DNA of 64,000 nt from Rhodosalinus sp041365695 (GCF_041365695.1 NZ_JBGFSJ010000003.1:248001-312000); one strand, 5' to 3'; counted from the stretch's first letter, positions 18,053-28,000 are shown. Numbers and translations are program-made. Notes: generated from the sequence alone by a model not told the origin.

Positions 18053-18760
18053 ATGCTCACGCGCAAGCAAATGGATCTGCTGGACTTCATCCACACGCGC
18101 CTGCAGCGCGACGGCGTACCGCCGAGTTTCGACGAGATGAAGGAGGCGCTGGACCTGCGGTCGAAATCCGGGATCCACAGGCTGATCACCGCACTGGAAG
18201 AGCGCGGCTTCATCCGCCGTCTCGCCCATCGCGCCCGCGCCATCGAGATCCTGCGCTTGCCCGACCAGCTGGCCCGGCGCGGCGGTGCCTCTGGCTTTGT
18301 GCCGCGCGTGATCGAGGGCGACCGCGGCGAGGCGCCGCCCCGCCCGGCCGCGGCGCGCGACGTGGAGAGCGCCGAGGCGATGGAGCTTCCGCTTCTGGGC
18401 CGCATCGCCGCGGGCACCCCGATCGAGGCCATCGCCGACGAGACGCCCCAGATCGCCGTGCCGGGCGCGATGCTCTCGGGCAAGGGCCGGCATTACGCGC
18501 TCGAAGTGAAGGGCGACTCGATGATCGAGGCCGGCATCAACGACGGCGACGTGGTCATCATCCGCGAAACCGGGGAGGCGCAGAACGGCGACATCGTCGT
18601 CGCGCAGGTCGAGGGCTACGAGGCCACGCTCAAGCGGTTCAAGCGGAAGGGCGACATGATCCTGCTGGAAGCCGCGAACGCCGCCTACGAAACCCGCGTG
18701 CTTCCCGAGGGCAGCGTGAAGGTCCAGGGCCGGCTGGTGGGGCTGATCCGCACCTACTGA
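18053..18760 (+). CDS. lexA: LexA repressor, SOS regulator
   Basis: 235 residues. N-terminal winged helix with the recognition segment LDLRSKSGIHRLITALEERGFIRR in several parts (residues 33-56), then the S24 self-cleavage domain. The cleavage site is A120-G121, the nucleophile S156 (GDSM) and the general base K194 (ATLKRF). An SOS box overlaps its own promoter. The 3' end overlaps the convergent comEC by 7 nt. Confidence 0.97.
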   Translation: MLTRKQMDLLDFIHTRLQRDGVPPSFDEMKEALDLRSKSGIHRLITALEERGFIRRLAHRARAIEILRLPDQLARRGGASGFVPRVIEGDRGEAPPRPAAARDVESAEAMELPLLGRIAAGTPIEAIADETPQIAVPGAMLSGKGRHYALEVKGDSMIEAGINDGDVVIIRETGEAQNGDIVVAQVEGYEATLKRFKRKGDMILLEAANAAYETRVLPEGSVKVQGRLVGLIRTY

Positions 18761-20802
18761 GCCTGCGCCGCGGCAAGCCGAGCGGGCACCTCCGCCACGG
18801 TCGCGGGCGTCCAGAGCCTGCGGCCCTCCCGCAGGGTCGCGCTTTCGACGCGGTGGCCGCCGGGATCGGGCCAGATCGCAAGGCTGCCCGCCCCTTCGAG
18901 GCGCCGCGCGTCCAGCAGCAGGCAAGGCTGCGCGGGCCCGTCATAACGCTCCGTCATCACCACGATCTCGCCGGGCGCGCAGCCCTCGAAATTCGCCGCG
19001 CGGCGCTTGCCCCAGACATGGCGCACCGGTCCCGCCTCGGGCCAGCGCGCCACGGCCTCTGCCCGCGTGGCGCCGTCGCCATCGTTCTCCAGCCAGACCG
19101 AGGCGGGAAACCCCGCGCCCCGCTCCTTGCTGAGCGCCCGGCCGTCCGCGGTCATCACGCCGACGAGCGCGCCTTCGTCCGCCACCAGCACCGGGGGCCG
19201 CGCCGTTCCGGTCCAGAGCGCAAGCGCGACGAGGGCAGGAACGAGGCCCGCCCACCGGCCATGGCCCCTCCAAAGCGCGACGAATGCCCCGCCGAGCGCC
19301 AGCAGAGGCAACACCGTGACGGGCGGCGCGGGCACATGGCCGACGGCGTTCGGCATGCCCGCGGCCCTGTGCGCCACGCCAAGGATCCAGTCGAGCCCGA
19401 GCCCCATCGCCCAGAGCGGCGCGGCCTCGCCGCCGAGCGGCATGAGCAGGATCGCCACCACGCCCGCCGGGATGACGAGCAGCCCCATCAGGGGCACGGC
19501 GAGCAGGTTGGCGGGCAAGCCGAAATGCGACAGCTGGTTGAAGTGCGCCGCGCCGATGGGGGCCGTCGCCGCCCCCGCCACCGAGGAGGAAATCACCACG
19601 GCCAGGACCGGCGCCAGCCACCGCGGCGGGCGCGGCCCCTTGCGCTCGCGCAGCGCCGCGAACACCGCCACGAGCGCGGTCGTGGCGGCGAAGGACATCT
19701 GGAACCCGGGGCCCATCAGCGCCTCGGGCCGAAGCACGAGCACGATGAGGGCCGCCAGCGCCACGGCGCGAAGCGAAATCGCGCGACGGTCGAGCATCAC
19801 CGCAAGAAGCGCCACCGCCGCCATCACGAAGGCGCGCTCGGTGGCGATGTTTCCGCCCGAAAGCGCAAGATAGCCCGCGGCGGCCAGGAGCGCGCCGCCG
19901 GCCGCGAGTTTCTTCGCCGGCAGCCGCACGCCCGCCCGCGGCAGTGCGAGGATGCCGAGGCGCAGCGCCGCAAAGACGAAGCCCGCGAGAAGCCCCATGT
20001 GCAGCCCCGAAATGGCCAGAAGATGCGCGAGGTTTGACTCGCGCAGGGCGCGAAGCGTGTCCTGCCCGATGCCCGAACGGTCCCCGCTGAGCACGGCCGC
20101 GGCGAAGCCCCCCGCCTCGCCCGGCAGCGCGTCCTGCACCCGGGCCGAGAGCGCCATTCGCGCGCGCGCCACCGCGGCCGCCATCTCGGCCGAAGGCGGC
20201 GCGAGGACGAGGACCGGCGTGCGCGTGTAGCCCACCGCGCCAAGCCCCTGGAACCAGGCATGGCGCCGGAAGTCGAAGCCGCCGGGCTCGACCGGGCCTT
20301 GCGGTGGAGAGAGAAACGCGGTGAGGATCACCCGCGTGCCCGGCACCGGATCGAGAAACCCCTGTGCGCCATGGAGCGCGACGCGCACCTTCGCGGGCGT
20401 TTCGCCCGGTGCCATGCGTTCCAGCCTCACCTCGTCAAGGGTCAGGCGCAGCGCGTCCGAAGCGGAGCGGTCGATCGCGCGCACCCGCCCCTCCACCGAG
20501 CCGTAGTAGCGAAACTCGAGCACCGGGGCGGCCACGACGTGGGCGCGCGCGCCCGCCACCGCGAAGCCCGCCGCGACAAGCGCGACCGCCCAGAGCGCGG
20601 GCGCCACGTGCCAGCCCGCGCGCAGGGCCGCCGCGCCCAGACCGATCGCCGCCACGCCCGCAAGCCCCAGCGTCTGCGCCGAGGGTTCTGCCGGCAAGGC
20701 GAAATAGAGGCCGATCCCCAGCGCGAAAAGGACCGCCGACCAGGGAAAGAGATGCCCGCGCTGCATCAGGAAGGCCCGGGCGAGCGCGCCTTCGTTCCAC
20801 AT
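18754..20802 (-). CDS. comEC: ComEC/Rec2-family membrane protein (DNA uptake channel)
   Basis: 682 residues from MWNEGALARAF. That start has GGTGGA just upstream; a longer start at 20853 has no visible ribosome site. It is a polytopic membrane protein with an N-terminal DUF4131-like region and the competence core (SGDRSGIGQDTLRALRESNLAHLLAISGLHMGLLAG in overlapping blocks). The C-terminal region lacks the HxHxDH metallo-hydrolase motif of full-length ComEC, as often seen in alphaproteobacteria. It would carry single-stranded DNA across the inner membrane. It is divergent from gltX. Confidence 0.9.
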   Translation of the reverse strand: MWNEGALARAFLMQRGHLFPWSAVLFALGIGLYFALPAEPSAQTLGLAGVAAIGLGAAALRAGWHVAPALWAVALVAAGFAVAGARAHVVAAPVLEFRYYGSVEGRVRAIDRSASDALRLTLDEVRLERMAPGETPAKVRVALHGAQGFLDPVPGTRVILTAFLSPPQGPVEPGGFDFRRHAWFQGLGAVGYTRTPVLVLAPPSAEMAAAVARARMALSARVQDALPGEAGGFAAAVLSGDRSGIGQDTLRALRESNLAHLLAISGLHMGLLAGFVFAALRLGILALPRAGVRLPAKKLAAGGALLAAAGYLALSGGNIATERAFVMAAVALLAVMLDRRAISLRAVALAALIVLVLRPEALMGPGFQMSFAATTALVAVFAALRERKGPRPPRWLAPVLAVVISSSVAGAATAPIGAAHFNQLSHFGLPANLLAVPLMGLLVIPAGVVAILLMPLGGEAAPLWAMGLGLDWILGVAHRAAGMPNAVGHVPAPPVTVLPLLALGGAFVALWRGHGRWAGLVPALVALALWTGTARPPVLVADEGALVGVMTADGRALSKERGAGFPASVWLENDGDGATRAEAVARWPEAGPVRHVWGKRRAANFEGCAPGEIVVMTERYDGPAQPCLLLDARRLEGAGSLAIWPDPGGHRVESATLREGRRLWTPATVAEVPARLAAAQAQ

Positions 20803-20989
20803 GTTCCACCGTCCCCGCCGGCCCGTCCGGCGCGCGTCACAATGCGCCGCCATGGTTAGCAAGGGGTTAAGGCCCGGCCGCCGCCCGCGCGGCTTGTCCT
20901 GCGGCCCCGGCATCGCTAGATAGGCGCGGGGCGCGCGCGTGGCGACACGCTGGCCCCGGAACGAACCGCACCCCGAGAGAGAGCGCCGA

Positions 20990-22405
20990 ATGACAGACCA
21001 GGTGGTCACCCGCTTTGCCCCCTCGCCCACCGGGTATCTGCATATCGGGGGCGCGCGCACGGCGCTTTTCAACTGGCTCTTCGCGCGGGGCCGGTCGGGG
21101 CGCTTCCTGTTGCGGATCGAGGATACGGACCGCGCGCGCTCGACGCGCGAGGCGACGCAGGCCATCCTCGACGGGCTCGACTGGCTCGGGCTCGACCATG
21201 ACGGCGAGGCGGTGAGTCAGGCGGCCGGCGCCGACCGTCACGCCGAGGTGGCCCGCCGGATGCTGGCGGACGGCACCGCCTACAAGTGCTTCGCCACGCC
21301 GGAAGAAATCGACGCGTTCCGCGAGGCGGCGCGTGCTGAGGGCCGCTCCACCCTCTACCGCAGCCCGTGGCGCGATGCGGACCCGGCCACGCACCCCGCG
21401 GACGCGCCCTTCGTCATCCGCCTGAAGGCGCCGCGCGAGGGAACGACCGTGATCGCGGACGTGGTGCAGGGCGATGTCACGATCCGGAACGACCAGCTCG
21501 ACGACATGGTGCTTCTGCGCTCGGACGGAACGCCCGTCTACATGCTGGCCGTGGTGGTGGACGATCACGACATGGGCGTGACCCACGTGATCCGCGGCGA
21601 CGATCACCTCAACAACGCCGCGCGTCAGATGCAGATCTACCGGGCGATGGGCTGGGACGTGCCGGTCTGGGCGCATATCCCGCTGATCCACGGACCGGAC
21701 GGCAAGAAGCTGTCGAAGCGCCACGGCGCGGTGTCGCTCACCGAGTACCGCGACATGGGATATCCGGCGCAGGCGATGCGGAATTATCTCGCCCGCCTCG
21801 GCTGGAGCCACGGCGATCAGGAGGTGTTCACCGACGAGGAGCTTCGGCGCCTGTTCTCGCTCGAGGGCATCAACAAGGCGCCCGCGCGGCTCGACATGAA
21901 GAAGCTCGACAGCATCAGCGGCCGCCACATCGCGGCGATGGAGGATGCTGCGCTGCTGCATGACCTGGAAGCTTTCCTGGCCGCGACGGGGCGTCCGCCG
22001 CTCGGCACCGAGAAGCGCGCGCGCCTCCTCGCGGCGATGCCGCACCTCAAAGAGCGCGCAAAGACCTTTCCGGAACTCCTTGAAAAGGCGCATTTCGCCC
22101 TCGCCGACCGCCCCGTGGAGCCGGACGAGAAGGCCGGACGGGCGCTCGACAATGTATCCCGTGGCATACTGGGAGAATTGACGCCGCAGGTGCAAAGTGC
22201 TAGCTGGTCGCGCGACGCGCTGGAAGATGTCGCGACCCGCTTCGCAGAGGAAAAGGGCATGAAATTCGGCCAGCTCGCAGCGCCTCTCCGCGCTGCGCTG
22301 GCAGGACGCGCAGCGACACCCAGCGTCTTCGACATGATGCTGGTTCTCGGTCGCGCGGAAACCGTGGCGCGACTGGCCGACGCCGCCCGCGCCGGGGAAG
22401 AGTGA
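20990..22405 (+). CDS. gltX: Glutamyl-tRNA synthetase
   Basis: 471 residues, class I synthetase. HIGH-type motif LHIGGARTA near the N-terminus and KMSKS-type KKLSKRHG about residue 240. Length is normal. ATG at 20990 is chosen because FAPSPTG follows at the expected distance; an in-frame GTG at 20939 would add 17 residues with no family match. Alphaproteobacteria often have two GltX paralogs, one charging tRNA-Gln, so which one this is stays open. Confidence 0.95.
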   Translation: MTDQVVTRFAPSPTGYLHIGGARTALFNWLFARGRSGRFLLRIEDTDRARSTREATQAILDGLDWLGLDHDGEAVSQAAGADRHAEVARRMLADGTAYKCFATPEEIDAFREAARAEGRSTLYRSPWRDADPATHPADAPFVIRLKAPREGTTVIADVVQGDVTIRNDQLDDMVLLRSDGTPVYMLAVVVDDHDMGVTHVIRGDDHLNNAARQMQIYRAMGWDVPVWAHIPLIHGPDGKKLSKRHGAVSLTEYRDMGYPAQAMRNYLARLGWSHGDQEVFTDEELRRLFSLEGINKAPARLDMKKLDSISGRHIAAMEDAALLHDLEAFLAATGRPPLGTEKRARLLAAMPHLKERAKTFPELLEKAHFALADRPVEPDEKAGRALDNVSRGILGELTPQVQSASWSRDALEDVATRFAEEKGMKFGQLAAPLRAALAGRAATPSVFDMMLVLGRAETVARLADAARAGEE

Positions 22406-22518
22406 GACGGGGCGCGCCCGGGGCCTCATGCCTCGCGCGCGCAGCGGCCGGTCCAGCCGGCCCCGGTCGCCAACCGCAATGCGCCCGCGTCCCGGGCGCC
22501 GGAGACGAGGGAACCGAG

Positions 22519-23814
22519 ATGCCTGAGAGCACGAAGACGGCACAGCTCACCATCGACGGCCAGAGCTACGACCTGCCCATGTTCAGCCCGACGGCGGGGC
22601 CCGACGTCGTGGACATCCGCAAGCTCTACAGCCAGGCGGGCGTGTTCACCTACGACCCCGGCTTCACCTCCACGGCCTCCTGCGACAGCACGATCACCTA
22701 CATCGACGGCGGCAAGGGCGAGCTGCTCCATCGCGGCTATCCCATCGACCAGCTCGCCGAGAAGTCGCACTACCTCGAGGTCTGCTACCTGCTGCTTTAC
22801 GGGGAACTGCCCGACGCGGCGCAACTCGAGGATTTCGAGAGCCGCGTGACCAACCACACGATGCTGCACGAGCAGATGCAGAACTTCTTCCGCGGCTTCC
22901 GGCGCGACGCGCATCCGATGGCGATCATGGTGGGCGTGGTCGGCGCGATGTCGGCCTTCTACCACGACAGCACCGACATCTCGGATCCCTGGCAGCGCGA
23001 GGTGGCCTCCATCCGGCTCATCGCCAAGATGCCCACCATCGCGGCCTGGGCCTTCAAGTATTCCGTCGGCCAGCCCTTCGTCTATCCGCGGAACGATCAG
23101 GACTACGCCTCGAACTTCCTGCGGATGTGCTTTGCCGTGCCGGCCGAGGATTACGTGGTGAACCCGATCCTCAGCCGCGCGATGGACCGGATCTTCACGC
23201 TGCACGCCGATCACGAGCAGAACGCCTCCACCTCCACGGTGCGGCTTGCCTCCTCGTCGGGGGCCAACCCCTTCGCCTGCATCGCGGCCGGCATCGCCTG
23301 TCTCTGGGGGCCGGCCCATGGCGGCGCCAACCAGGCTTGCCTCGAGATGCTCAAGGAGATCGGGGAGGTCGAGCAGATCCCGGAATACATCGAGCGCGCC
23401 AAGGACAAGGACGACCCGTTCCGCCTGATGGGCTTCGGCCACCGGGTCTACAAGAACTTCGACCCCCGCGCGAAGGTGATGAAGCAGTCGGCCGACGAGG
23501 TGCTCGAACTTCTCGGCGTGGGCGACAACAAGGTCCTCCAGGTCGCCAAGGAGCTGGAGCGCATCGCCCTCTCGGACGACTATTTCCGCGACAAGAAGCT
23601 CTTTCCGAACGTCGATTTCTATTCCGGCATCATCCTCGAGGCGATGGGCTTTCCCACCTCCATGTTCACGCCGATCTTCGCCGTCTCCCGCACCGTGGGC
23701 TGGATCAGCCAGTGGAAGGAAATGATCGCCGATCCGCAAATGAAGATCGGCCGCCCGCGGCAGCTTTACCTCGGCGCGACGAAGCGCGATTATGTGGACA
23801 TAGAGGACCGCTGA
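22519..23814 (+). CDS. gltA: Citrate synthase (type II, hexameric)
   Basis: 431 residues. Condenses oxaloacetate and acetyl-CoA at TCA entry. Seen: LLHRGYPIDQLAE, LHADHEQNASTSTVR, GPAHGGANQACLEML, FGHRVYKNFDPRA (catalytic His region) and RPRQLYLGA. It is followed by a strong hairpin terminator. It lies 113 bp after gltX on the same strand. Confidence 0.97.
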   Translation: MPESTKTAQLTIDGQSYDLPMFSPTAGPDVVDIRKLYSQAGVFTYDPGFTSTASCDSTITYIDGGKGELLHRGYPIDQLAEKSHYLEVCYLLLYGELPDAAQLEDFESRVTNHTMLHEQMQNFFRGFRRDAHPMAIMVGVVGAMSAFYHDSTDISDPWQREVASIRLIAKMPTIAAWAFKYSVGQPFVYPRNDQDYASNFLRMCFAVPAEDYVVNPILSRAMDRIFTLHADHEQNASTSTVRLASSSGANPFACIAAGIACLWGPAHGGANQACLEMLKEIGEVEQIPEYIERAKDKDDPFRLMGFGHRVYKNFDPRAKVMKQSADEVLELLGVGDNKVLQVAKELERIALSDDYFRDKKLFPNVDFYSGIILEAMGFPTSMFTPIFAVSRTVGWISQWKEMIADPQMKIGRPRQLYLGATKRDYVDIEDR

Positions 23815-23856
23815 GACCCGCGCCGGCGACGCGCGGCACCGGCACCACTGTCGAAG

Positions 23857-23887
23857 AAAGGGCGCGGCGGCCACGTCCGCGCCCTTT
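23857..23887 (+). terminator. Intrinsic terminator after gltA
   Basis: An 11-bp perfect stem (AAAGGGCGCGG/CCGCGCCCTTT) with a 9-nt loop, 42 bp after the gltA stop. The A/T ends of the stem give a short U run on either strand. Confidence 0.8.
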
Positions 23888-23956
23888 GCCGTTCGTGCCG
23901 CTGCGCTTTGCCGCAGCGGTCGCAGGCTGCGGAGCGCGCCAAGTCTCCTATCTTTT

Positions 23957-23977
23957 CTGTCAGGAACATGATGACAG
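23957..23977 (+). promoter_or_regulatory. Inverted repeat just upstream of the alternative oxidase gene
   Basis: CTGTC-N11-GACAG, extended by partly matching TCTTTT/GGAGAAAGA flanks, ends 9 bp before the oxidase ATG. The second arm runs into the Shine-Dalgarno-like GGAGAAAG, so it could be an operator or an mRNA hairpin. The responding regulator is not identifiable. Confidence 0.4.
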
Positions 23978-23986
23978 GAGAAAGAG

Positions 23987-24640
23987 ATGGAACAGCCCCG
24001 CCGCATCGACACGCAAGGCGCCGAATTCGTGCCCGTGCATGTGGCGCCCCGCGACGTTCACGATCGCGTCGCGCTGCGCGTGGTCAAGGCGATGCGCTTC
24101 TTCGCCGATCGTTTCTTCGCAAGCCGTTACGGCCACCGCGCCGTGGTGCTGGAAACCGTCGCCGCCGTTCCCGGCATGGTCGGCGGGCTCTTGCAGCACC
24201 TCAAGGCGATCCGCCACATCCGCGACGACCAGGGTTGGATCCGCGAATTGCTGGACGAGGCGGAAAACGAGCGGATGCACCTGATGACCTTCATCAAGAT
24301 CGCGCAGCCCACGCGCGTCGAACGGGGCCTGATCCTCTTCGGGCAGGCGTTGTTCTACAACTTCTACTTCTGGCTCTACCTGTTCGCGCCGCGCACCGCG
24401 CATCGCGTCGTCGGCTATCTGGAGGAAGAAGCCGTGGTAAGCTACACGAACTACCTGGGAGAGATCGACGCGGGCCGCGCGGACAACCCGCCGGCGCCCG
24501 CGATCGCGATCGAGTACTGGGACCTGCCGCCAGACGCGCGGCTGCGCGATGTCGTGATCGCGGTGCGCGCCGACGAGGCGCATCACCGCGACACCAATCA
24601 CGGCTTCGCCGACGCCTACGCCAGCGGCACGGGCAACTGA
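23987..24640 (+). CDS. Alternative (quinol) oxidase, di-iron type
   Basis: 217 residues. Membrane-bound, non-proton-pumping ubiquinol oxidase that passes electrons straight to oxygen. All di-iron ligands of the family are visible: E56 (LETVAAVPG), E95 and H98 (NERMHLM), E146 (LEEEAV), E197 and H200 (RADEAHH). The hydrophobic stretch at 113-135 fits the monotopic membrane helices. It is monocistronic, flanked by the gltA terminator and a convergent gene. Bacterial AOX is patchy and mostly alphaproteobacterial; it is linked in other bacteria to NO or cyanide tolerance and redox overflow. Confidence 0.93.
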   Translation: MEQPRRIDTQGAEFVPVHVAPRDVHDRVALRVVKAMRFFADRFFASRYGHRAVVLETVAAVPGMVGGLLQHLKAIRHIRDDQGWIRELLDEAENERMHLMTFIKIAQPTRVERGLILFGQALFYNFYFWLYLFAPRTAHRVVGYLEEEAVVSYTNYLGEIDAGRADNPPAPAIAIEYWDLPPDARLRDVVIAVRADEAHHRDTNHGFADAYASGTGN

Positions 24641-24646
24641 ACGGCT

Positions 24647-25423
24647 TCAGCGCCCCTCGAAGGTCGCGGGGCGCTTCTCGAGGAAGGCAAGAACGCCTTC
24701 CTTGAAATCCCGGCTCTTGCCGCATTCGCCCTGCAAGCGCGCCTCCAGCAGAAGCTGATCGTCCAGCGTGGCCTCGAAGGCGCCGCGGATCGCCTGGCGC
24801 ACCGCGTTGAACGCCTGCGTCGGACCCTTGGCAAGGTGCTCGGCGCGTCCGCGCCAGCCCTCCTCGAAGGCGTCGTCGGCCACGGCCTCCCAGATCATGC
24901 CCCACGCATCGGCCTGGCGGGCCGGAATGCGCTCGGCGAAGAGGGCGGCGCCCATGGCCTTGGCCAGCCCCATTTGCCGCGGCAGAATCCAGGTGCCCCC
25001 CGCGTCGGGAATCAGCCCGATCCGCGTGAAGGCCTGAACGAAATACGCGCTCTCGGCGGCGATCACCACGTCGGCCGACAAGGCAAGGTTCGCGCCGGCC
25101 CCGGCGGCGGGACCGTTCACCGCGCTCAGCACCGGGACAGGGCAGTCATAGATCGCGCGCAGCATGGGCACATACTCGTCCCGCAGCACGCGTTCCAGAT
25201 CCATCTCGTCGGCGTTGGCCCGGTCGCCGAGATCCTGCCCCGAACAAAAGGCGCGCCCCGCGCCGGTCAGCACGACGACGCGCGCCTGCGTCCCGGCCGT
25301 GCTGACCGCGTCCGCGATCTCTGCCCGCATCTGGGTGTTGAGCGCGTTCATCTTGTCGGGCCGGTTCAGCGTGACGACCGCTGTCTCGTCCACGATCTCG
25401 AGCGTGATGGTCTGGTAATCCAT
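24647..25423 (-). CDS. Enoyl-CoA hydratase/isomerase family protein (PaaG-like)
   Basis: 258 residues, crotonase fold. Seen: TLNRPDKMNALN, the CoA-binding SGQDLGDR, and the oxyanion segment NGPAAGAGANLALSADVV followed by FTRIGLIPDAGGTWILPR. The GLIPDAGGTW motif with Asp is typical of PaaG-type 1,2-epoxyphenylacetyl-CoA isomerases and relatives. No other phenylacetate genes are nearby, so the substrate is unresolved. It lies 81 bp downstream of ccmH on the same strand. Confidence 0.85.
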   Translation of the reverse strand: MDYQTITLEIVDETAVVTLNRPDKMNALNTQMRAEIADAVSTAGTQARVVVLTGAGRAFCSGQDLGDRANADEMDLERVLRDEYVPMLRAIYDCPVPVLSAVNGPAAGAGANLALSADVVIAAESAYFVQAFTRIGLIPDAGGTWILPRQMGLAKAMGAALFAERIPARQADAWGMIWEAVADDAFEEGWRGRAEHLAKGPTQAFNAVRQAIRGAFEATLDDQLLLEARLQGECGKSRDFKEGVLAFLEKRPATFEGR

Positions 25424-25504
25424 GTCCCCTCCTCCGATGCGTCTTTGCCGCGTTCTACCGGACAGGACGACGGAGGAAAGACAAAAGGCGCGCCGTGCCC
25501 GCGC

Positions 25505-25960
25505 TCACTCTCTCAGCAGGGCTTCGAGGCGCGCCCGCTCGTCGGAGCTCAGGCTTTCATCCGAGGGCGTCTGCGCTCGCGACCTGCCCCGCAGGTAGAA
25601 ACCCGCGATCAGCAGCCCGACGAGCAGCATCGCGGGCGCGGCGCCCCACAGGATCCAGTTCGCGCCGGTTGCCGTGGGGCGAAGCAGAACATATTCGCCG
25701 TAACGATCGACGACGAACTCCACCACTTCGGCGTCGCTGTCGCCGGCCACCAGCCGTTCGCGCACCAGAAGCCGGAGGTCGCGGGCAAGCGGCGCGTTCG
25801 ATTCGTCGATGCTCTCGTTGCGGCAGACGAGGCAGCGAAGACCCTCGGACAACTCCCGCGCTCGTTCCTCCAGTGCCGGATCGTCCAGTACCTCGTCCGG
25901 CTGAAGCGCGGCGAGCGGCGTTGCGAGGACCAGCGTCAGGACAAGCAGCAATCGTCTCAT
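25505..25960 (-). CDS. ccmH: Cytochrome c-type biogenesis protein CcmH
   Basis: 151 residues. Signal peptide (residues 1-18, ending AALQ), then the redox motif LRCLVCRNESI with C43 and C46, then a membrane helix (about residues 105-123). Keeps apocytochrome c cysteines reduced for heme ligation on the periplasmic side. Its start overlaps the ccmF stop by 4 nt. Confidence 0.94.
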   Translation of the reverse strand: MRRLLLVLTLVLATPLAALQPDEVLDDPALEERARELSEGLRCLVCRNESIDESNAPLARDLRLLVRERLVAGDSDAEVVEFVVDRYGEYVLLRPTATGANWILWGAAPAMLLVGLLIAGFYLRGRSRAQTPSDESLSSDERARLEALLRE

Positions 25961-27945
25961 TCCGCCGGCACCCCGCGCGGCTCCAGCTTCTCACGCTGGC
26001 GTCGTGCCCCGGCCGCCACCCGGTAGCGACGGTCCGACAGGCTGAGCGCGCCACCCAGCGCCATCAGCGCAGAGCCCGCCCAGATCCAGTTCGCCAGCGG
26101 CTTGATGTAGGTCCGCACGGCCCAGCCGCCATTGTCCTGCGGATCGCCGATCACGACATAGACGTCACGCAGGAGGCGGTAATCGATGGCCGCCTCTGTG
26201 GTGGGCATCCGGGCCACGGGGTAGTTCCGCTTTTCGGGCGTAAGCGTGGCCACCTGGCCCCCATCTTCGGTCGCCAGCGCGACCCGCGCCATCGTGGAGT
26301 AATAATTCCGGCCGACAGTGGGATCGTAGGGCAGCTCCTCGACCCCTTCGAGCGTCAGCACGAAATTCTCGACGCTCCAGCTCTCGCCCTCCTGAACGAC
26401 CCGGATGTCTTCCTTTTCCCATGCGGTCAGCCCGGCGATGCCGACGATGATGACGCCGAACCCGGCATGTGCGACCGCGCGGCCCCAGTCGGCCCGCGGC
26501 AGTCGGCGCAGACGGATCGCACGCCGTCCCGCGCGTTGCCAGAGATCCACGCAAGCGCCAGAGACGAGCCACGCGCCGAGCATGAGACCGATAGGTCCGA
26601 GGAGCGAATTGCCCGTCTGCATCGTCCAGGCAAGCCCGCCCACCGCAAGGGCGAGGATCAGCGCAGGCGTCAGCGTGCGCAGCGCCTTGCCAAGACGGGC
26701 CCGCTTCCAGGGCATGACCGCGCCCAGGGGCAGGATCGCCCCGAGCACGACCATGAAGGGCGTGAAGGCGGCGTCGAAGAAGGGCGGGCCCACGCTGAGC
26801 TTCCGGTCGAAAAACATCTCGGCCACCATCGGCCAGAGCGTCCCCACGAAAACGACGAAACAGGACACGGCCAGAAGCACGTTATTTGCGACGAGTGCAC
26901 TTTCGCGGCTGACCACGCCGAAGACGCCCCGCGCCTCCATCACGCTGGCGCGTGCGGCGAAAAGGATCAGTGCGCCGCCCATAAAGGCCGCGAGGATCAT
27001 CAGGATGAACACCCCGCGCTCGGGATCGGTGGCGAAGGCGTGAACGCTGGTCAGAAGGCCCGAGCGCACGATGAACGTGCCGATCAGCGAGAACCCGAAA
27101 GCCAGGATGGCGAGAAGGATCGTCCAGCTTTTCAACGCTTCGCGCTTCTCGACCACGATCGCCGAATGCAGCAGCGCAACGGCGAGGAGCCACGGCATGA
27201 AGGAGGCGTTTTCCACCGGGTCCCAGAACCAGAAACCGCCCCAGCCGAGCTCGTAATACGCCCACCAGGAGCCGAGCGCGATGCCGATGGTCAGGAAAAC
27301 CCAGGCCGCGAGGGTCCACGGCCGCACCCAGCGTCCCCATGCGGCGTCCACCCGACCCTCGATCAGGGCCGCGACCGCGAAGCTGAAGCAGATCGAGAGG
27401 CCCACGTAACCCAGGTAGAGGAAGGGCGGATGCAGCGCGAGGCCGGGGTCCTGCAGGAGCGGGTTGAGGTCCTGCCCGTCGAAGGGTGGCACCGCCATGC
27501 GCAGGAAGGGGTTCGACGTGAAGAGGATGAAGGCCAGGAAGGCGACGCCGATCATGCCCTGCACGGCCAGCACCCGCGCGCGAAGCGTGGGCGGCAGGTT
27601 GTTGCCGAACCACGCCGCCATCGCGCCGAAGAGCGCGAGGATCAGCACCCAGAGCAGCATCGACCCTTCGTGATTCCCCCACACGCCAGTGATCTTGTAG
27701 ATGAGCGGCTTGGCCGAGTGCGAGTTCAGCACCACCAGGCGGAGGCTGAAATCGGACGTCACGAACGCCCAGGTGAGCGCCGCGAAGGAAAACGCCAGCA
27801 GCATGAACTGCGTGGTGGCCGCGGGTTCGGCCACGGCCATCCAGCCGGGCCAGCGCCTGTGCGCGCCGACGAGCGGCACGACGGTCTGGAAGATTGCGAC
27901 CAGAAAGGCGAGGACGAGGGCGAAGTGGCCGAGTTCTGTAATCAT
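25957..27945 (-). CDS. ccmF: Cytochrome c heme lyase subunit CcmF
   Basis: 662 residues, polytopic membrane protein. The WWD heme-handling motif WGGFWFWDPVEN is present, with conserved His residues and NSLLGPIG later. With CcmH it attaches heme delivered by CcmE to apocytochromes. Start MITELGHFALV chosen by homology. It lies 55 bp after the holin gene on the same strand. Confidence 0.95.
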   Translation of the reverse strand: MITELGHFALVLAFLVAIFQTVVPLVGAHRRWPGWMAVAEPAATTQFMLLAFSFAALTWAFVTSDFSLRLVVLNSHSAKPLIYKITGVWGNHEGSMLLWVLILALFGAMAAWFGNNLPPTLRARVLAVQGMIGVAFLAFILFTSNPFLRMAVPPFDGQDLNPLLQDPGLALHPPFLYLGYVGLSICFSFAVAALIEGRVDAAWGRWVRPWTLAAWVFLTIGIALGSWWAYYELGWGGFWFWDPVENASFMPWLLAVALLHSAIVVEKREALKSWTILLAILAFGFSLIGTFIVRSGLLTSVHAFATDPERGVFILMILAAFMGGALILFAARASVMEARGVFGVVSRESALVANNVLLAVSCFVVFVGTLWPMVAEMFFDRKLSVGPPFFDAAFTPFMVVLGAILPLGAVMPWKRARLGKALRTLTPALILALAVGGLAWTMQTGNSLLGPIGLMLGAWLVSGACVDLWQRAGRRAIRLRRLPRADWGRAVAHAGFGVIIVGIAGLTAWEKEDIRVVQEGESWSVENFVLTLEGVEELPYDPTVGRNYYSTMARVALATEDGGQVATLTPEKRNYPVARMPTTEAAIDYRLLRDVYVVIGDPQDNGGWAVRTYIKPLANWIWAGSALMALGGALSLSDRRYRVAAGARRQREKLEPRGVPAE

Positions 27946-28000
27946 GCCCCGAATATAGCGGGGCGCGCGCGTCCGGCCAATCGGATTCGGTGCACCCGCA

